The position numbers were made by a program, and so were the translations under genes. Shown in pieces: positions 32,289-40,878 of a stretch of 64,000 nt of DNA. How positions within the stretch are numbered: position 1 is the first letter of the stretch; each line of letters opens with the position of its first letter. The notes beneath the pieces were generated by a model. The model made no database searches and was not told the origin of the DNA. It saw only the letters and a program-made list of their open reading frames with translations. Where the stretch lies: NCBI GenBank assembly GCA_903907865.1, contig CAIVPR010000085.1:62001-126000 (forward strand), read 5' to 3'. The DNA is from an uncultured Acidobacteriia bacterium (lineage in GTDB: Bacteria; Acidobacteriota; Terriglobia; Bryobacterales; Bryobacteraceae).

Positions 32289-33734
32289 CTATTCGCGGCC
32301 ACGCAAGCTGGCAGGCGGAAAGTAGGTCCCGCGGGACTCCCGGAACCACCAATTCCCGGTCCGCCGGTGTTCTTCGAAGCTCGTGAACCGGTATTCGTAG
32401 CGCATGGCGCGAACATATTTCGGAGGGCGCTCGCCGAAGGGAGTCCGTTCGAACAGGGCAAGAACCGGCTTCGACGGCTCGAGGAGCCGCAGGAGAAGCC
32501 GGGTGAACCACGGGTTGTCGCGCGCGGTGCCCAGAGCTGCGAACCACATCTGCCAATCGAGCCGCGGCTGCAACGGGGCGATCCAGCCGGGGGCCCGTCC
32601 CAACGGACCGGGTTTGTGGGGCAAGACGTAGGGGAGCCAAGTCTCGCCGTCCATGGAGCCTTCAATTTCGATCTCCATGCGCGTGGTGGTCATCACGGCG
32701 AAGAGACCGTATCGGTTGACGATGCCAAACGGAGCTTGCGCCTCGATGACGGCCTCCACCGGGGCGGGCGGGGTGGCGAACATGCCCCAAATCTCGGCTA
32801 TCGAGAGGAAGGCGATCACCGAGGCCAACGCGATTGTTACCGGTCGTCTTGCGGGTGCCGAGGGGGCCCGGGCCGGGCGCAGGCGGAGTCGCGACAGGAA
32901 GTCGTCATCGAACAGAAACAGGCAGAGGGCAATCGTGAGCAGGTTGAAATAGGTGTAGTTGCCGGTAAGGAAGATGAGCAGTTGGAGTCCGATGGTGCCG
33001 AACCCCGCGATGTGCCTGGCGCGGCGGGGGCCGAACATCAGGAACGGCAGCGCCAGTTCGACCACGAAGACCATCGCGGTGGAAAATCTATGGAAGGCAA
33101 GCGGCAACTGGGCAGCCAGCCAAGCGGGCGGTGCCGGAAGGGGCTGGGTCTCGTAGTGGCGCGCTAGAGCGGTTAGATTGCGCCACGAGAGGTCGTGGCT
33201 CAGGATCTTGACCAGCCCGGACTCCAGCATCAGCCTTGCGAGCAGACAGCGGAAGAGCAGCGGCCTCCAGCGGTCGGGGATAAGAAATAGAGCCAGGAAA
33301 CCGACTTCGAGTAGCAGGTAATCCCACTGGTATTCCATGAACAATTGTCCGCCACTGACGATGGAAAGGTGGTAGCAGTAGAGGATCGCGAAGATGGCGC
33401 GCTGCCAAGTGCTGAACGGCTTGGCGAGGATGGCAACAGCGGCGAGAGCGACGCCGCTCCAAGCGACGGCGAGGATTGAGAGGTCGCCGCGCGACCACCA
33501 GAACAGCGTTGGTGCCCGCAGGAACAGACTGACACCGGGCGGCCCAGCTGGCAAATAGGTTGCGAGAGGCAGGATGCCGTCGTGCCCGACCAGGCCCCTG
33601 GCCTGCGTGCCAAACGAGGCGAACGCGGCCATGTAAATGAGTGCGAGAGCAATGGTAAATGCGGAAGACGCGGCGTTGTAGGACGGTCGACTGCTAGGTG
33701 GGTGTTCGGCGGTCAAGATCCACGTGTAGCACAC
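32289..33734 (-). CDS. Lipase maturation factor family membrane protein
   Basis: A 481-residue polytopic membrane protein. WDYLLLEVGFLALFL, LLARLMLESGLVKILS, WRNLTALARHYETQPLP and PHKPGPLGRAPGWIAPLQPRLDWQMW are the landmarks of the LMF1 (PF06762) family. In animals LMF1 helps secreted lipases fold; the bacterial role is unknown. The first part has about seven or eight helices and the C-terminal third is soluble. The start is GTG 33734, but the GGAGGG upstream sits only 3 nt away, so a start slightly further in is possible. Confidence 0.88.
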   Translation of the reverse strand: MCYTWILTAEHPPSSRPSYNAASSAFTIALALIYMAAFASFGTQARGLVGHDGILPLATYLPAGPPGVSLFLRAPTLFWWSRGDLSILAVAWSGVALAAVAILAKPFSTWQRAIFAILYCYHLSIVSGGQLFMEYQWDYLLLEVGFLALFLIPDRWRPLLFRCLLARLMLESGLVKILSHDLSWRNLTALARHYETQPLPAPPAWLAAQLPLAFHRFSTAMVFVVELALPFLMFGPRRARHIAGFGTIGLQLLIFLTGNYTYFNLLTIALCLFLFDDDFLSRLRLRPARAPSAPARRPVTIALASVIAFLSIAEIWGMFATPPAPVEAVIEAQAPFGIVNRYGLFAVMTTTRMEIEIEGSMDGETWLPYVLPHKPGPLGRAPGWIAPLQPRLDWQMWFAALGTARDNPWFTRLLLRLLEPSKPVLALFERTPFGERPPKYVRAMRYEYRFTSFEEHRRTGNWWFRESRGTYFPPASLRGRE

Positions 33735-33789
33735 CCGCCCTCCAGAGGTGGTTCCCTACTTGCAAGCCGGGGGAATGGAGTCCTCGCTC

Positions 33790-33843
33790 ATCAGAAATTT
33801 TCGGACGGACCCTAAAGCTTTTGCATGGAGCCGTCGATATGTA
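33790..33843 (+). repeat. Imperfect 54-nt direct repeat, copy 1
   Basis: It aligns without gaps to 34021-34074 at 41 of 54 positions. The central GACCCTAAAGCTTTT and the CGATA near the end are identical. It carries a sigma-28-like promoter. Confidence 0.75.
33813..33840 (+). promoter_or_regulatory. Sigma-28-like promoter, upstream copy
   Basis: TAAAGCTT (33813-33820), 12 nt, GTCGATAT (33833-33840). It deviates from the FliA -10 consensus at two positions (T for C, and T for the final A) but keeps the same spacing as the other two sites. Confidence 0.45.
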
Positions 33844-34020
33844 GGGTTGATAGCCGAACTGTAGCCAAGCTGGCGCGGGTGATCGTGGAACGCGGCCGAG
33901 TGGCCCTTGCTGCAATCGGCGTCGCGAAGATGACGGGGTGGCACCAGTGAAAACGATGAGCGCCGACCCTGAACCTGCCACCGTCCCCGTGCACCCCGCC
34001 CGGATGCAAGGCATCGAAAT

Positions 34021-34074
34021 ATCAGAATTCTACAGATAGACCCTAAAGCTTTTTCACGGACTGGCCGATAAGTA
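34021..34074 (+). repeat. Imperfect 54-nt direct repeat, copy 2
   Basis: Copy 2 of the block at 33790-33843. It ends 4 nt before the start codon of the porin-like gene. Confidence 0.75.
34044..34071 (+). promoter_or_regulatory. Sigma-28-like promoter adjoining the porin-like gene
   Basis: TAAAGCTT (34044-34051), 12 nt, GCCGATAA (34064-34071). The -10 box is a perfect FliA match. It ends 7 nt before the ATG at 34079, so the predicted transcript would be leaderless; no Shine-Dalgarno sequence is present. Confidence 0.6.
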
Positions 34075-34078
34075 CCAC

Positions 34079-35446
34079 ATGAGACGGTGGTACACAATAA
34101 AGCCTTTCCCCTATCTCTGTGCCGCATTGCTGGCAAATTTCCAGCTCTCCGCGCAGGAAGCAGACAGAAAACTGCTGGAGGACCCGGTGGTCTCCAAGCT
34201 ATTGCAGCGGCTGGCCGACGACGAGGCCCGGATTCGAAGTTTAGAGGCTCGTTTGTCCTCTCTGCTGCCTCCCGCCGCAGCGGTCCCCGACCACGGGGGT
34301 GTGACGGCGTCCCCCGTCCTTGCGCCGGTTCCGACAGGTAATGGCGAGGCCAAGTCAAGCCCTGCCACGGAACCTGATTCTGCCAGCGCATTGGCCATGG
34401 CAAGCATGATGGCCGGCGACCACGACCACGCCATGGAGATTCCTGGCGGGCCCGTGCTTAAGTTCCGAGGATTTACCGACCTCGGATTCGGTGTCGGACA
34501 AGCTTCCAATCACTTGGTATTTCCACTCGGCGTCCCCGGGCACTCAACGTTCACGATTGGCGAATTCGACCTCTTCATGTCGTCCAAGATCTCCGACCAC
34601 TTGAGCTTCGCCAGCGAATTGGTTGTCGGCCCCAGCCCTGACAATTCGTGGGGACTGGACATCGAGCGCATCCAGTTGACCTACCGGGCCAATCCCTATT
34701 TTGAGGTTAGCGGCGGACGGTACCATACAGCGATTGGCTACTACAACACGATGTTCCACCACGGGACATGGTTCCAAGCGGCGACGGGTCGACCTTTCAT
34801 GTATCTGTTTGAGGATTCGGGCGGCCTGCTACCGGTTCACAATGTCGGCCTTACGGCTACGGGGCTGGTGCCGGGCACCGAAAAGCTGGGGCTCCATTGG
34901 ATCGCCGAAGTCGGCAACGGCCGGACCTCGGACAGGAACGCCTACACCGTCCAGAATTTTGTTGCGGACAAGAACCGGAAGAGTTTCAACGTTGCGGCCT
35001 ATGTGCGGCCGGAAGGAGTCCCCGGCTTGCAGGTCGGGGGATCGATCTATCGGGACCGTCTCTACCCCGACACGGTCACTCCCGTGAACCAGACAGTGGC
35101 TAGCGCCTACGCGGTCTATGGCAACTCAACATGGGAGTTCCTGAACGAGGGAGTGCTCCTGCGCAACGCTTCGGGGTTCAACCACCGCGTCTACAACACA
35201 CCGATGATGTACAGCCAAGTCTCGCGCAGGTTTGGGGCATATCGGCCCTACCTCCGGTATCAGTACGTCAACGCGATTGCCGGCGACCCGGTCAATGTCT
35301 ATCGTGGCAAGTACGCGGGACCATCCTTTGGAATCCGGTACGATCTGTCCGACTACGCGGCTTTGAAGTTCCAGTACAACCGCATCAACCAGACGGGGAT
35401 TGCGGCTTTGAACGGCTTGGAAACACAGCTGGCCTTTACGTTCTAG
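34079..35446 (+). CDS. Outer-membrane porin-like beta-barrel protein
   Basis: A 455-residue protein with a signal peptide (to LSAQ). A short coiled-coil segment follows (DDEARIRSLEARLSSL, as in phosphate-selective-type porins), then a Pro/Ala linker. A beta-barrel of alternating strands ends in QLAFTF, a C-terminal Phe as needed for BAM assembly. DHDHAMEIPGGP before the barrel is His/Asp-rich and might bind metal. The next gene encodes a small phosphate-binding-like protein, so uptake of an oxyanion or attachment is plausible. The promoter looks sigma-28-dependent. Confidence 0.75.
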   Translation: MRRWYTIKPFPYLCAALLANFQLSAQEADRKLLEDPVVSKLLQRLADDEARIRSLEARLSSLLPPAAAVPDHGGVTASPVLAPVPTGNGEAKSSPATEPDSASALAMASMMAGDHDHAMEIPGGPVLKFRGFTDLGFGVGQASNHLVFPLGVPGHSTFTIGEFDLFMSSKISDHLSFASELVVGPSPDNSWGLDIERIQLTYRANPYFEVSGGRYHTAIGYYNTMFHHGTWFQAATGRPFMYLFEDSGGLLPVHNVGLTATGLVPGTEKLGLHWIAEVGNGRTSDRNAYTVQNFVADKNRKSFNVAAYVRPEGVPGLQVGGSIYRDRLYPDTVTPVNQTVASAYAVYGNSTWEFLNEGVLLRNASGFNHRVYNTPMMYSQVSRRFGAYRPYLRYQYVNAIAGDPVNVYRGKYAGPSFGIRYDLSDYAALKFQYNRINQTGIAALNGLETQLAFTF

Positions 35447-35479
35447 GGCAGCTTGGAAAGAAGAAAGAGAGGAGGGCCT

Positions 35480-35911
35480 ATGAGGAGATATATCGTCGCC
35501 ATGGTCATGGTGATCGGCATGAGCAACGTCAGCGCCGTGCATGCGGGTGCGGAAATCGTACTGGTCGTCAACAAGTCTAATCCAGTCAATACCTTAACGA
35601 AGGCACGAGTACGGAGCATGATTCTTGGAGCGGTCAAGAAATGGCCGACGGGGGACGCTGTGTCGGTGATTACGACTAGCCCTGGGGACGCGGAACGCAA
35701 GTCGGCTTTGTTGACCTACGCAGGGATGAGTGAACAGCAATTCGCCACGGCATTTCTGCAAGCCAACTTCAAGGGCGAGGACCGGACACCCCCTAAGACC
35801 CTGCCCAATGGCAAGATCATTGTTCAGATTGTTGCGCTCACACCGGGAGCGATCGGCTTCGTTGATTCCGCCGATTTGAGCCCGATGGTCAAGCGCGTGG
35901 CTGTCGAGTAG
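35480..35911 (+). CDS. Short periplasmic phosphate-binding-like protein
   Basis: A 143-residue protein with a signal peptide. It has the PBP-like features VLVVNKSNPVNTLTKARVRS and ILGAVKKWPTGDAVSVIT, with VALTPGAIGFVDSADLS near the C-terminus. This is the compact PstS-like fold found as stand-alone proteins in many Proteobacteria and acidobacteria. AGGAGG precedes the ATG at 35480. It lies 33 nt after the porin gene and is probably co-transcribed, suggesting a pair in which the small protein captures a ligand behind the pore. The ligand is not proven. The 3' end overlaps the opposite-strand glycosyltransferase gene by 23 nt. Confidence 0.78.
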   Translation: MRRYIVAMVMVIGMSNVSAVHAGAEIVLVVNKSNPVNTLTKARVRSMILGAVKKWPTGDAVSVITTSPGDAERKSALLTYAGMSEQQFATAFLQANFKGEDRTPPKTLPNGKIIVQIVALTPGAIGFVDSADLSPMVKRVAVE

Positions 35912-38258
35912 GCCGCGTCCGGCGGGTAGTGCGTTTGTTCGTGACAATCCGCACGTATCGTTCTGTCAGCCGCTGCGTGATGGCCGCCATGTCCCAATTG
36001 GCCTCCACCTCGCTGCGGGCACGGGCGGCCATCGTCGCGGCGGATTCGGGATCTTGCAACATACGGACGACACGGCTGGCGAAACCGGCCGGGTCGTCCG
36101 CCAAACCGCAAAATTCCCCGTCTGTCCTAGCCAGCCCCTCGGCCCCCAAATAGGTGGAAACTACCGGTATTCCACTGGCAAAAGCCTCCAGCAGCTTGAC
36201 CCGGACACCCGAGCCGCTGCGGATCGGGCAGATGAAGAGCGCGCTGGATGAGAACAGCGGCTGGATGTCTTCGACGAAACCAAGAACTTCGACGGCGCTG
36301 TCGGGACCCGGAAAGTGGTGTCGGGGAGGCGGATCGGAACCAGCCACCAGCAGTTTGGCCTGAGGGACTTGTTCCAACACCAAAGGCAGAACGCTGCGGG
36401 TGAACCACTCGAGCGCCACTTGGTTGGGCATGTGGCGGAAACTCCCGAGGAACAACATGGTGAAAGGCGCTCGGGGTCCACCCGGGTAAGGATAGACCCC
36501 GGCATCGATGCCAGCCCGCAGCCCCGACTCGATTCTAGGGGCCAAGTCCGGCACGAAACTGTCGAGATATGCCTTGTTTTCGAGCGTGCAGACTTGCACG
36601 TGGTCGCAAAGCGGCAGCAGTCCGAGTTCATACCGTATCGCCCGGAGGTATTCGAAACAGGCCTTGGCTTGGTCGAGCGGGCTGCGCATGAACGGCAAGG
36701 CGCGGGCGACGGACTGGAAATACACGTCGTGTTCAAACAACGCACACGCGAGCCGGTCGTATCGCCGCGCATACTGGCCGAGCGCCGTGTATTCCAACTG
36801 GATCACATCGATCCGGTGCTTGAGGATCTGCCGTTCGATCAACCACTCCACTTCGGGCGTGTGGAATTCGCGCACTGCAAAAGGGCGGATGGAGCCCAAA
36901 CCAGGATCACGGACGTATTCGCGCACCACGAACTCGACGCTCTTGCAGTACTGGAGGAGTTCCTCGTTGGCGGCCCGCTCATGCGCGTAGTCGAGCATAA
37001 CGATCGCATGGACGTCGCACGAGCGGCACAGTTGGCGCAGGGTACCGTACATGAAAACACCGCCGCCGTGGGTCGGTGGACAGATCGGGTAGGGCGAAAC
37101 AAAAAGCACCCGGGGACGTTCCGGCACCTCGTCCAATGGCGAGAACCGGTCGTGGAAATAGTCCGGTCGCATCCGACAAAAGGCCTCGGAGTCGCCGACC
37201 GTCCCCGAACTCTTCGCACGCCAGCGGGAAACGAGCGCCGATCGCAACTGACGGAACGCCCGCAGAATTCCGCGCGAGCCGGTTCGGCCCGCCGCCGGAC
37301 CAGCCCACGCGGTGACCACCGCCCCGGCGACGGCAAAGAAGAAATGTCCCGCCAGCCGCCCCCAACCATGAATGTTCTTCCAAGTGAAGAGAAGGAAGTT
37401 CTTCTGCAGCACGGAGTCAATGTATTCGGCACTGAAATGCTTGCCGATGGTCCCCCGGTGTTCATGGAAAACTACACTCTTCGGCTGGTACAGAACTTTC
37501 CAGCCGCGCTTCCACGCCAGGAACCCCAAGTCCGTGTCTTCGAGATAGAAGGGGGCGAGGATCTCGTCGAAGCCGCCCAACTCCAGGAATTTTCGACGAT
37601 CAAACGCGCACGACCCGCCTCCGCCATAGAAGCAGGGAAACAACTGGTCCACTTGCGGGTCTTCCTTGTGGCTGACCCTCAGCGCCCCCTCGCTCCACCA
37701 GCCCTGCGTCAGACCGGTCTCCTCGCGGCGCTTATTCGGGTCGCCAAGGAAGATCTGGCATGAAACCGCGAACACAGACTCGTCCGTGAACCCGTCCAGC
37801 AACGGGCCGAGGAAACCCGGCTCAACCCGCATGTCGCTGTTCAACAGCACCACCACGTCATTGCGGGCCGCCCGGAAGCCCGCGTTGGAGCCGCCACCGA
37901 ATCCCAGGTTGACCGGCAGCTCCAACAATCGAACGCCCGGGTAGTTCGTGCGTACCCATTCAGCGCTGCCATCCGTGGAACCGTTGTCCACGACAATGAC
38001 TTCGCTGCCCGAATAGCTCGCAACCGCCGCGACCCACGTGGGAAGAAACTTCTCCAGCAGGTCCCGTCCGTTCCAGTTCGGAATCACCAAGGATGCCGCC
38101 CGTGTCTCGGGCATGGAGTCCGACCGCTGGCGGCGGCGTCCGATAAGCAGCCAACCCAGATCGGCAGCCAGCAAAGCGACCGCCGTGACAGCCAACGCCA
38201 CCGGAACCAACAACAACAGAGGCAGGGCGCGCAGAAAACGCAGGGCGGAAGCCTTCAT
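35889..38258 (-). CDS. Fused glycosyltransferase (GT2 + GT4 domains)
   Basis: A protein of about 789 residues. An N-terminal membrane segment (FLRALPLLLLVPVALAVTAV) precedes a GT2 domain with SLVIPNWNGRDLLEKFLP, VIVVDNGSTDGSAEW, VVLLNSDMRVEPGF and a hydrophobic segment after it. The C-terminal half is a GT4-type transferase: RVLFVSPYPICPPTHGGG, MLFLGSFRHMPNQVALEWF and VKLLEAFASGIPVVSTYLGAEGL. The ATG at 38258 shares ATGA with the methyltransferase stop, so I prefer it to the longer start at 38318. Two transferases in one chain could add successive sugars of a surface polysaccharide. Confidence 0.9.
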   Translation of the reverse strand: MKASALRFLRALPLLLLVPVALAVTAVALLAADLGWLLIGRRRQRSDSMPETRAASLVIPNWNGRDLLEKFLPTWVAAVASYSGSEVIVVDNGSTDGSAEWVRTNYPGVRLLELPVNLGFGGGSNAGFRAARNDVVVLLNSDMRVEPGFLGPLLDGFTDESVFAVSCQIFLGDPNKRREETGLTQGWWSEGALRVSHKEDPQVDQLFPCFYGGGGSCAFDRRKFLELGGFDEILAPFYLEDTDLGFLAWKRGWKVLYQPKSVVFHEHRGTIGKHFSAEYIDSVLQKNFLLFTWKNIHGWGRLAGHFFFAVAGAVVTAWAGPAAGRTGSRGILRAFRQLRSALVSRWRAKSSGTVGDSEAFCRMRPDYFHDRFSPLDEVPERPRVLFVSPYPICPPTHGGGVFMYGTLRQLCRSCDVHAIVMLDYAHERAANEELLQYCKSVEFVVREYVRDPGLGSIRPFAVREFHTPEVEWLIERQILKHRIDVIQLEYTALGQYARRYDRLACALFEHDVYFQSVARALPFMRSPLDQAKACFEYLRAIRYELGLLPLCDHVQVCTLENKAYLDSFVPDLAPRIESGLRAGIDAGVYPYPGGPRAPFTMLFLGSFRHMPNQVALEWFTRSVLPLVLEQVPQAKLLVAGSDPPPRHHFPGPDSAVEVLGFVEDIQPLFSSSALFICPIRSGSGVRVKLLEAFASGIPVVSTYLGAEGLARTDGEFCGLADDPAGFASRVVRMLQDPESAATMAARARSEVEANWDMAAITQRLTERYVRIVTNKRTTRRTRPTRQPRA

Positions 38259-39622
38259 TCCACGTCCCCGCCGCTCAAATTCGGCCCTAGACCGAGCTTC
38301 CGGCCCAGCCGAAGCCACTTCGAGGCTGCCGCAATCCGCCGCTGTTCACCCAACCACTCGATTTGCGCTTGCCGCTCAGTCAGCAGTTCCGCTTGTGTGG
38401 CCAAGTGCGCTTGATGCTCCACGATCTGCTCGGACAGTGCCTCGACATGCCGTGTCCGGGTTGTCAGTTCTCCCTCGAGCGATTGAGCCCATAGCGTCCG
38501 CAATGTCACATCCGACTGCAGCGCAGCCACCCGCTCGGCACCCTCTTCGACGCGGCCCTCCAAAATCCCGACGTGTTCCCGATACTGCCCGACCGCCTCA
38601 TCCCGCAGTTGTATCTCAGCTCCCAAGCCAACGATCTCGGCGCGCAGCCGACCGATCCATTCAAGACGCGCTGCGGCCTCATCCTGCAATCCCCGAATCG
38701 TTTCCTGCGCCCGGACCATTTCCGCGTCCAGATGCGAGGCCCAACCGTTTTGACGCTCCAATTCCGCCAAAGTTTGGTCGTGCAGCACTTGCAACTGCCG
38801 CCTGTCCTCAACGGCTTCCCGCAGCCACGCCTCTTTCTTGGCAACCTCGCCTTCTAGTTTGCGAACATGCCGCTCCCGCTCGCGCAGCACGTTTCCGGTC
38901 CGGGGAACCCACGCGTAAGCCTCGCGTTCGGCAAACGGCTCCGCGCCGCACACGCCGACAAAGTAATTCGCGGTTTCCGGCGCGCTATCCCCGATGGCTT
39001 CGGCAAATCCACCCGTCCCCGACGCTTCCGGGGCAAACAGGATCGCCTCCGTGTGGTTCTGCGTCCAAATGCGAACGTGAGGAAACACCGCCCGCAGCTC
39101 ATCACCAAACTCGCCAAATTCGAACTCGTGCACGTGGAACGGATTCGCGCCGGCCGCTCCCCTGGACTCCGTGTAGTAAGCGCGGTTCGGCGTCGAAACC
39201 ACCAGCTTCCCACCCACACGCAACACGCGCCGGGCCTCGGACAACAGATCGCGCCACCGCTCCAGATGCTCGATCACCTCGAACGCAGCCACCAAATCGA
39301 ACACGCCGTCGGCAAAAGGCAGGGACTCACAGCTCCCTTGCACGTAGCGGATGTTTGGCCTGGAGAAATGTCCCGCAGCGTGGCGCAAGGCGTCAGACGA
39401 GCAATCCATCGCCAGCACCAGCCCTGCGTCGGCAAATTCCGACGATCCGTAACCGGTGCCGCAACCGGCGTCCAGCACCGTGCCGCCGACGGGCAGGAAA
39501 CGCCGTCCGAACCTGTATCGGGACAGGTGCTCGTTCAGTAAGTCGTCGCCCACCAAGCCCGGCACAAGCCGTTCGCCAGTGAACTCCGTTTGCAGTGCTT
39601 CCACCCGGTTAAACTCAGCCAA
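38255..39622 (-). CDS. SAM-dependent methyltransferase with long C-terminal coiled coil
   Basis: A 455-residue protein. Residues 1-225 form a class I methyltransferase (VLDAGCGTGYGSSEFADAG at 49-67, FDLVAAFEVIEHLERW, GGKLVVSTPNRAYY). Residues about 248-430 are an almost unbroken heptad-type coiled coil rich in Leu, Glu, Arg and Gln. A basic amphipathic segment (ASKWLRLGRKLGLGP) follows near the C-terminus. The layout recalls WbdD, the O-antigen chain terminator whose coiled coil sets polymer length, though no kinase domain is present here. It overlaps the Wzt-type ATPase gene by 8 nt and the glycosyltransferase gene by 4 nt. A ruler role is inference. Confidence 0.88.
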   Translation of the reverse strand: MAEFNRVEALQTEFTGERLVPGLVGDDLLNEHLSRYRFGRRFLPVGGTVLDAGCGTGYGSSEFADAGLVLAMDCSSDALRHAAGHFSRPNIRYVQGSCESLPFADGVFDLVAAFEVIEHLERWRDLLSEARRVLRVGGKLVVSTPNRAYYTESRGAAGANPFHVHEFEFGEFGDELRAVFPHVRIWTQNHTEAILFAPEASGTGGFAEAIGDSAPETANYFVGVCGAEPFAEREAYAWVPRTGNVLRERERHVRKLEGEVAKKEAWLREAVEDRRQLQVLHDQTLAELERQNGWASHLDAEMVRAQETIRGLQDEAAARLEWIGRLRAEIVGLGAEIQLRDEAVGQYREHVGILEGRVEEGAERVAALQSDVTLRTLWAQSLEGELTTRTRHVEALSEQIVEHQAHLATQAELLTERQAQIEWLGEQRRIAAASKWLRLGRKLGLGPNLSGGDVE

Positions 39623-40868
39623 TACCCGGCTCCAAGTGGGAATTCAGCTCGATCCGGCAAGGCCAGTGGAGGTAGCCGTAAACGGGTCCTTCGCCCCGCG
39701 CCATTTGAACGGTCATCGCGTTGTCGATCCAGTCACTTACGGTAACAGACTCACCATCGGCGGGCCGGGACACGATCCACGGCGAGACAGAAAAGGCCCC
39801 TGGATACAGTTCAGGAATCTCCATTTCGAAATCCACCGTCACGGTCTCGCCGGCAACCATCGGTTCCAGCGGACGACCCTCGCGCGCGGCACCGGTCTCG
39901 GAAAATTCAAAGCCGAGGTGGTTGCGCAATACGAATCCGACATCCGGCCGCGCCAGGCTGATGGCAGCCCGAACACTGACGCGGACGATGAGGCGGGATC
40001 GCGGAATCACCATGTGCAGCGGCTCGCCGTACTCGTTCAGCAGCGCCACTCCAAGAATCTCGGCGGTGCCGTCGCCATGGCGATGGTCAATATTCGGAAT
40101 TGTGGTCACCGGCTGGACCGGGCCGGAAACGGCGGCCGGGGCGGAGCCTGTCATGTCGGCCAAATACTGGGGGATGACCACGTCGGGGTCTCCCATCGCC
40201 ACGGCGCGGCCATGCCGCAGCCAAAGCACCCGCTCTCCGATGGCCCGGACATCCGCAATCGAATGCGAGACGAAGACAATGGTGGTGCCGCGCGCCCGCA
40301 GTTCGTGCACTTTTCGCAGGCACCGTCGGCGGAAGACCGCGTCGCCCACCGCCAGCGCCTCGTCCACCAACAGAATCTCCGGGTCCACGTGGATCGCGAC
40401 GGCAAACGCCAGCCGCACCACCATACCGCTCGAATACGTCTTGACGGGGCGGTCAATGAACTCGCCAATCCCCGCAAAGGACTCGATCTCCGGATACCGC
40501 CGCGCGATTTCACCACCTGAGAGGCCGAGGATGGAGGCGTTCAGATGGACATTCTCGCGCCCGGTGAACTCGGGATTGAAGCCCGCACCCAGTTCCAGCA
40601 GCGCCGACACCCGTCCAGCCACCTGCACCGAGCCCGACGTCGGCCGCAGGATACCCGCGATCAGTTGCAGCGTCGTACTCTTCCCGGACCCGTTTTCTCC
40701 GATGATACAGAAGACCTCTCCGCGGCGGATCGCGAAACTCAGTTCGGAAAGCGCCGGGAAATCGCGATGGCACGAACGCCCGAACAAGGCCAGCTCCCGG
40801 AGCCGGTCCGCAGGGGCATCGTAGATTGCGTAGGTCTTGGAGACGCGGTCGAACTCGACGGCATTCAC
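39615..40868 (-). CDS. wzt: Wzt-type polysaccharide ABC transporter ATPase with carbohydrate-binding domain
   Basis: A 417-residue protein. The nucleotide-binding domain has Walker A GENGSGKST, the LLELGAGFNPEFTGREN segment typical of polysaccharide exporters, signature TYSSGMVVRLAFA, Walker B ILLVDEALAVGD and the H-loop SHS. Residues about 260-417 form a Wzt_C-like beta-sandwich, which in O9a-type systems recognises the capped end of the polymer. The start is GTG 40868, 10 nt past eutC, with an AT-rich TATAAC at 40873-40878. The membrane partner Wzm is not adjacent or anywhere in the window, which is unusual. Confidence 0.9.
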   Translation of the reverse strand: MNAVEFDRVSKTYAIYDAPADRLRELALFGRSCHRDFPALSELSFAIRRGEVFCIIGENGSGKSTTLQLIAGILRPTSGSVQVAGRVSALLELGAGFNPEFTGRENVHLNASILGLSGGEIARRYPEIESFAGIGEFIDRPVKTYSSGMVVRLAFAVAIHVDPEILLVDEALAVGDAVFRRRCLRKVHELRARGTTIVFVSHSIADVRAIGERVLWLRHGRAVAMGDPDVVIPQYLADMTGSAPAAVSGPVQPVTTIPNIDHRHGDGTAEILGVALLNEYGEPLHMVIPRSRLIVRVSVRAAISLARPDVGFVLRNHLGFEFSETGAAREGRPLEPMVAGETVTVDFEMEIPELYPGAFSVSPWIVSRPADGESVTVSDWIDNAMTVQMARGEGPVYGYLHWPCRIELNSHLEPGIG

Positions 40869-40878
40869 TAGGGTTATA

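Larger units (their letters stand above)
33735..34078. other. 344-bp intergenic region with duplicated promoter block
   Basis: This is the longest gene-free stretch in the window. It separates the LMF gene (reverse) from the porin-like gene (forward). It holds two copies of a 54-nt block (33790-33843 and 34021-34074), each with a sigma-28-like promoter. I found no convincing ORF or known riboswitch in the 177 nt between them. Confidence 0.6.

Noticed and set aside
33844-34020. Possible cyclic-di-GMP or other riboswitch between the two promoter copies
   Set aside because: No GEMM-like conserved core or convincing paired stems could be found by eye.
38038-39582. A 514-codon forward Pro/Arg/Ser-rich frame across the glycosyltransferase and methyltransferase genes
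   Set aside because: No motifs and it spans two real coupled genes on the other strand.
40873-40878. TATAAC as a dedicated wzt promoter
   Set aside because: It coincides with the AT-rich eutC stop region and no -35 box is seen, so it was noted in the gene entry only.
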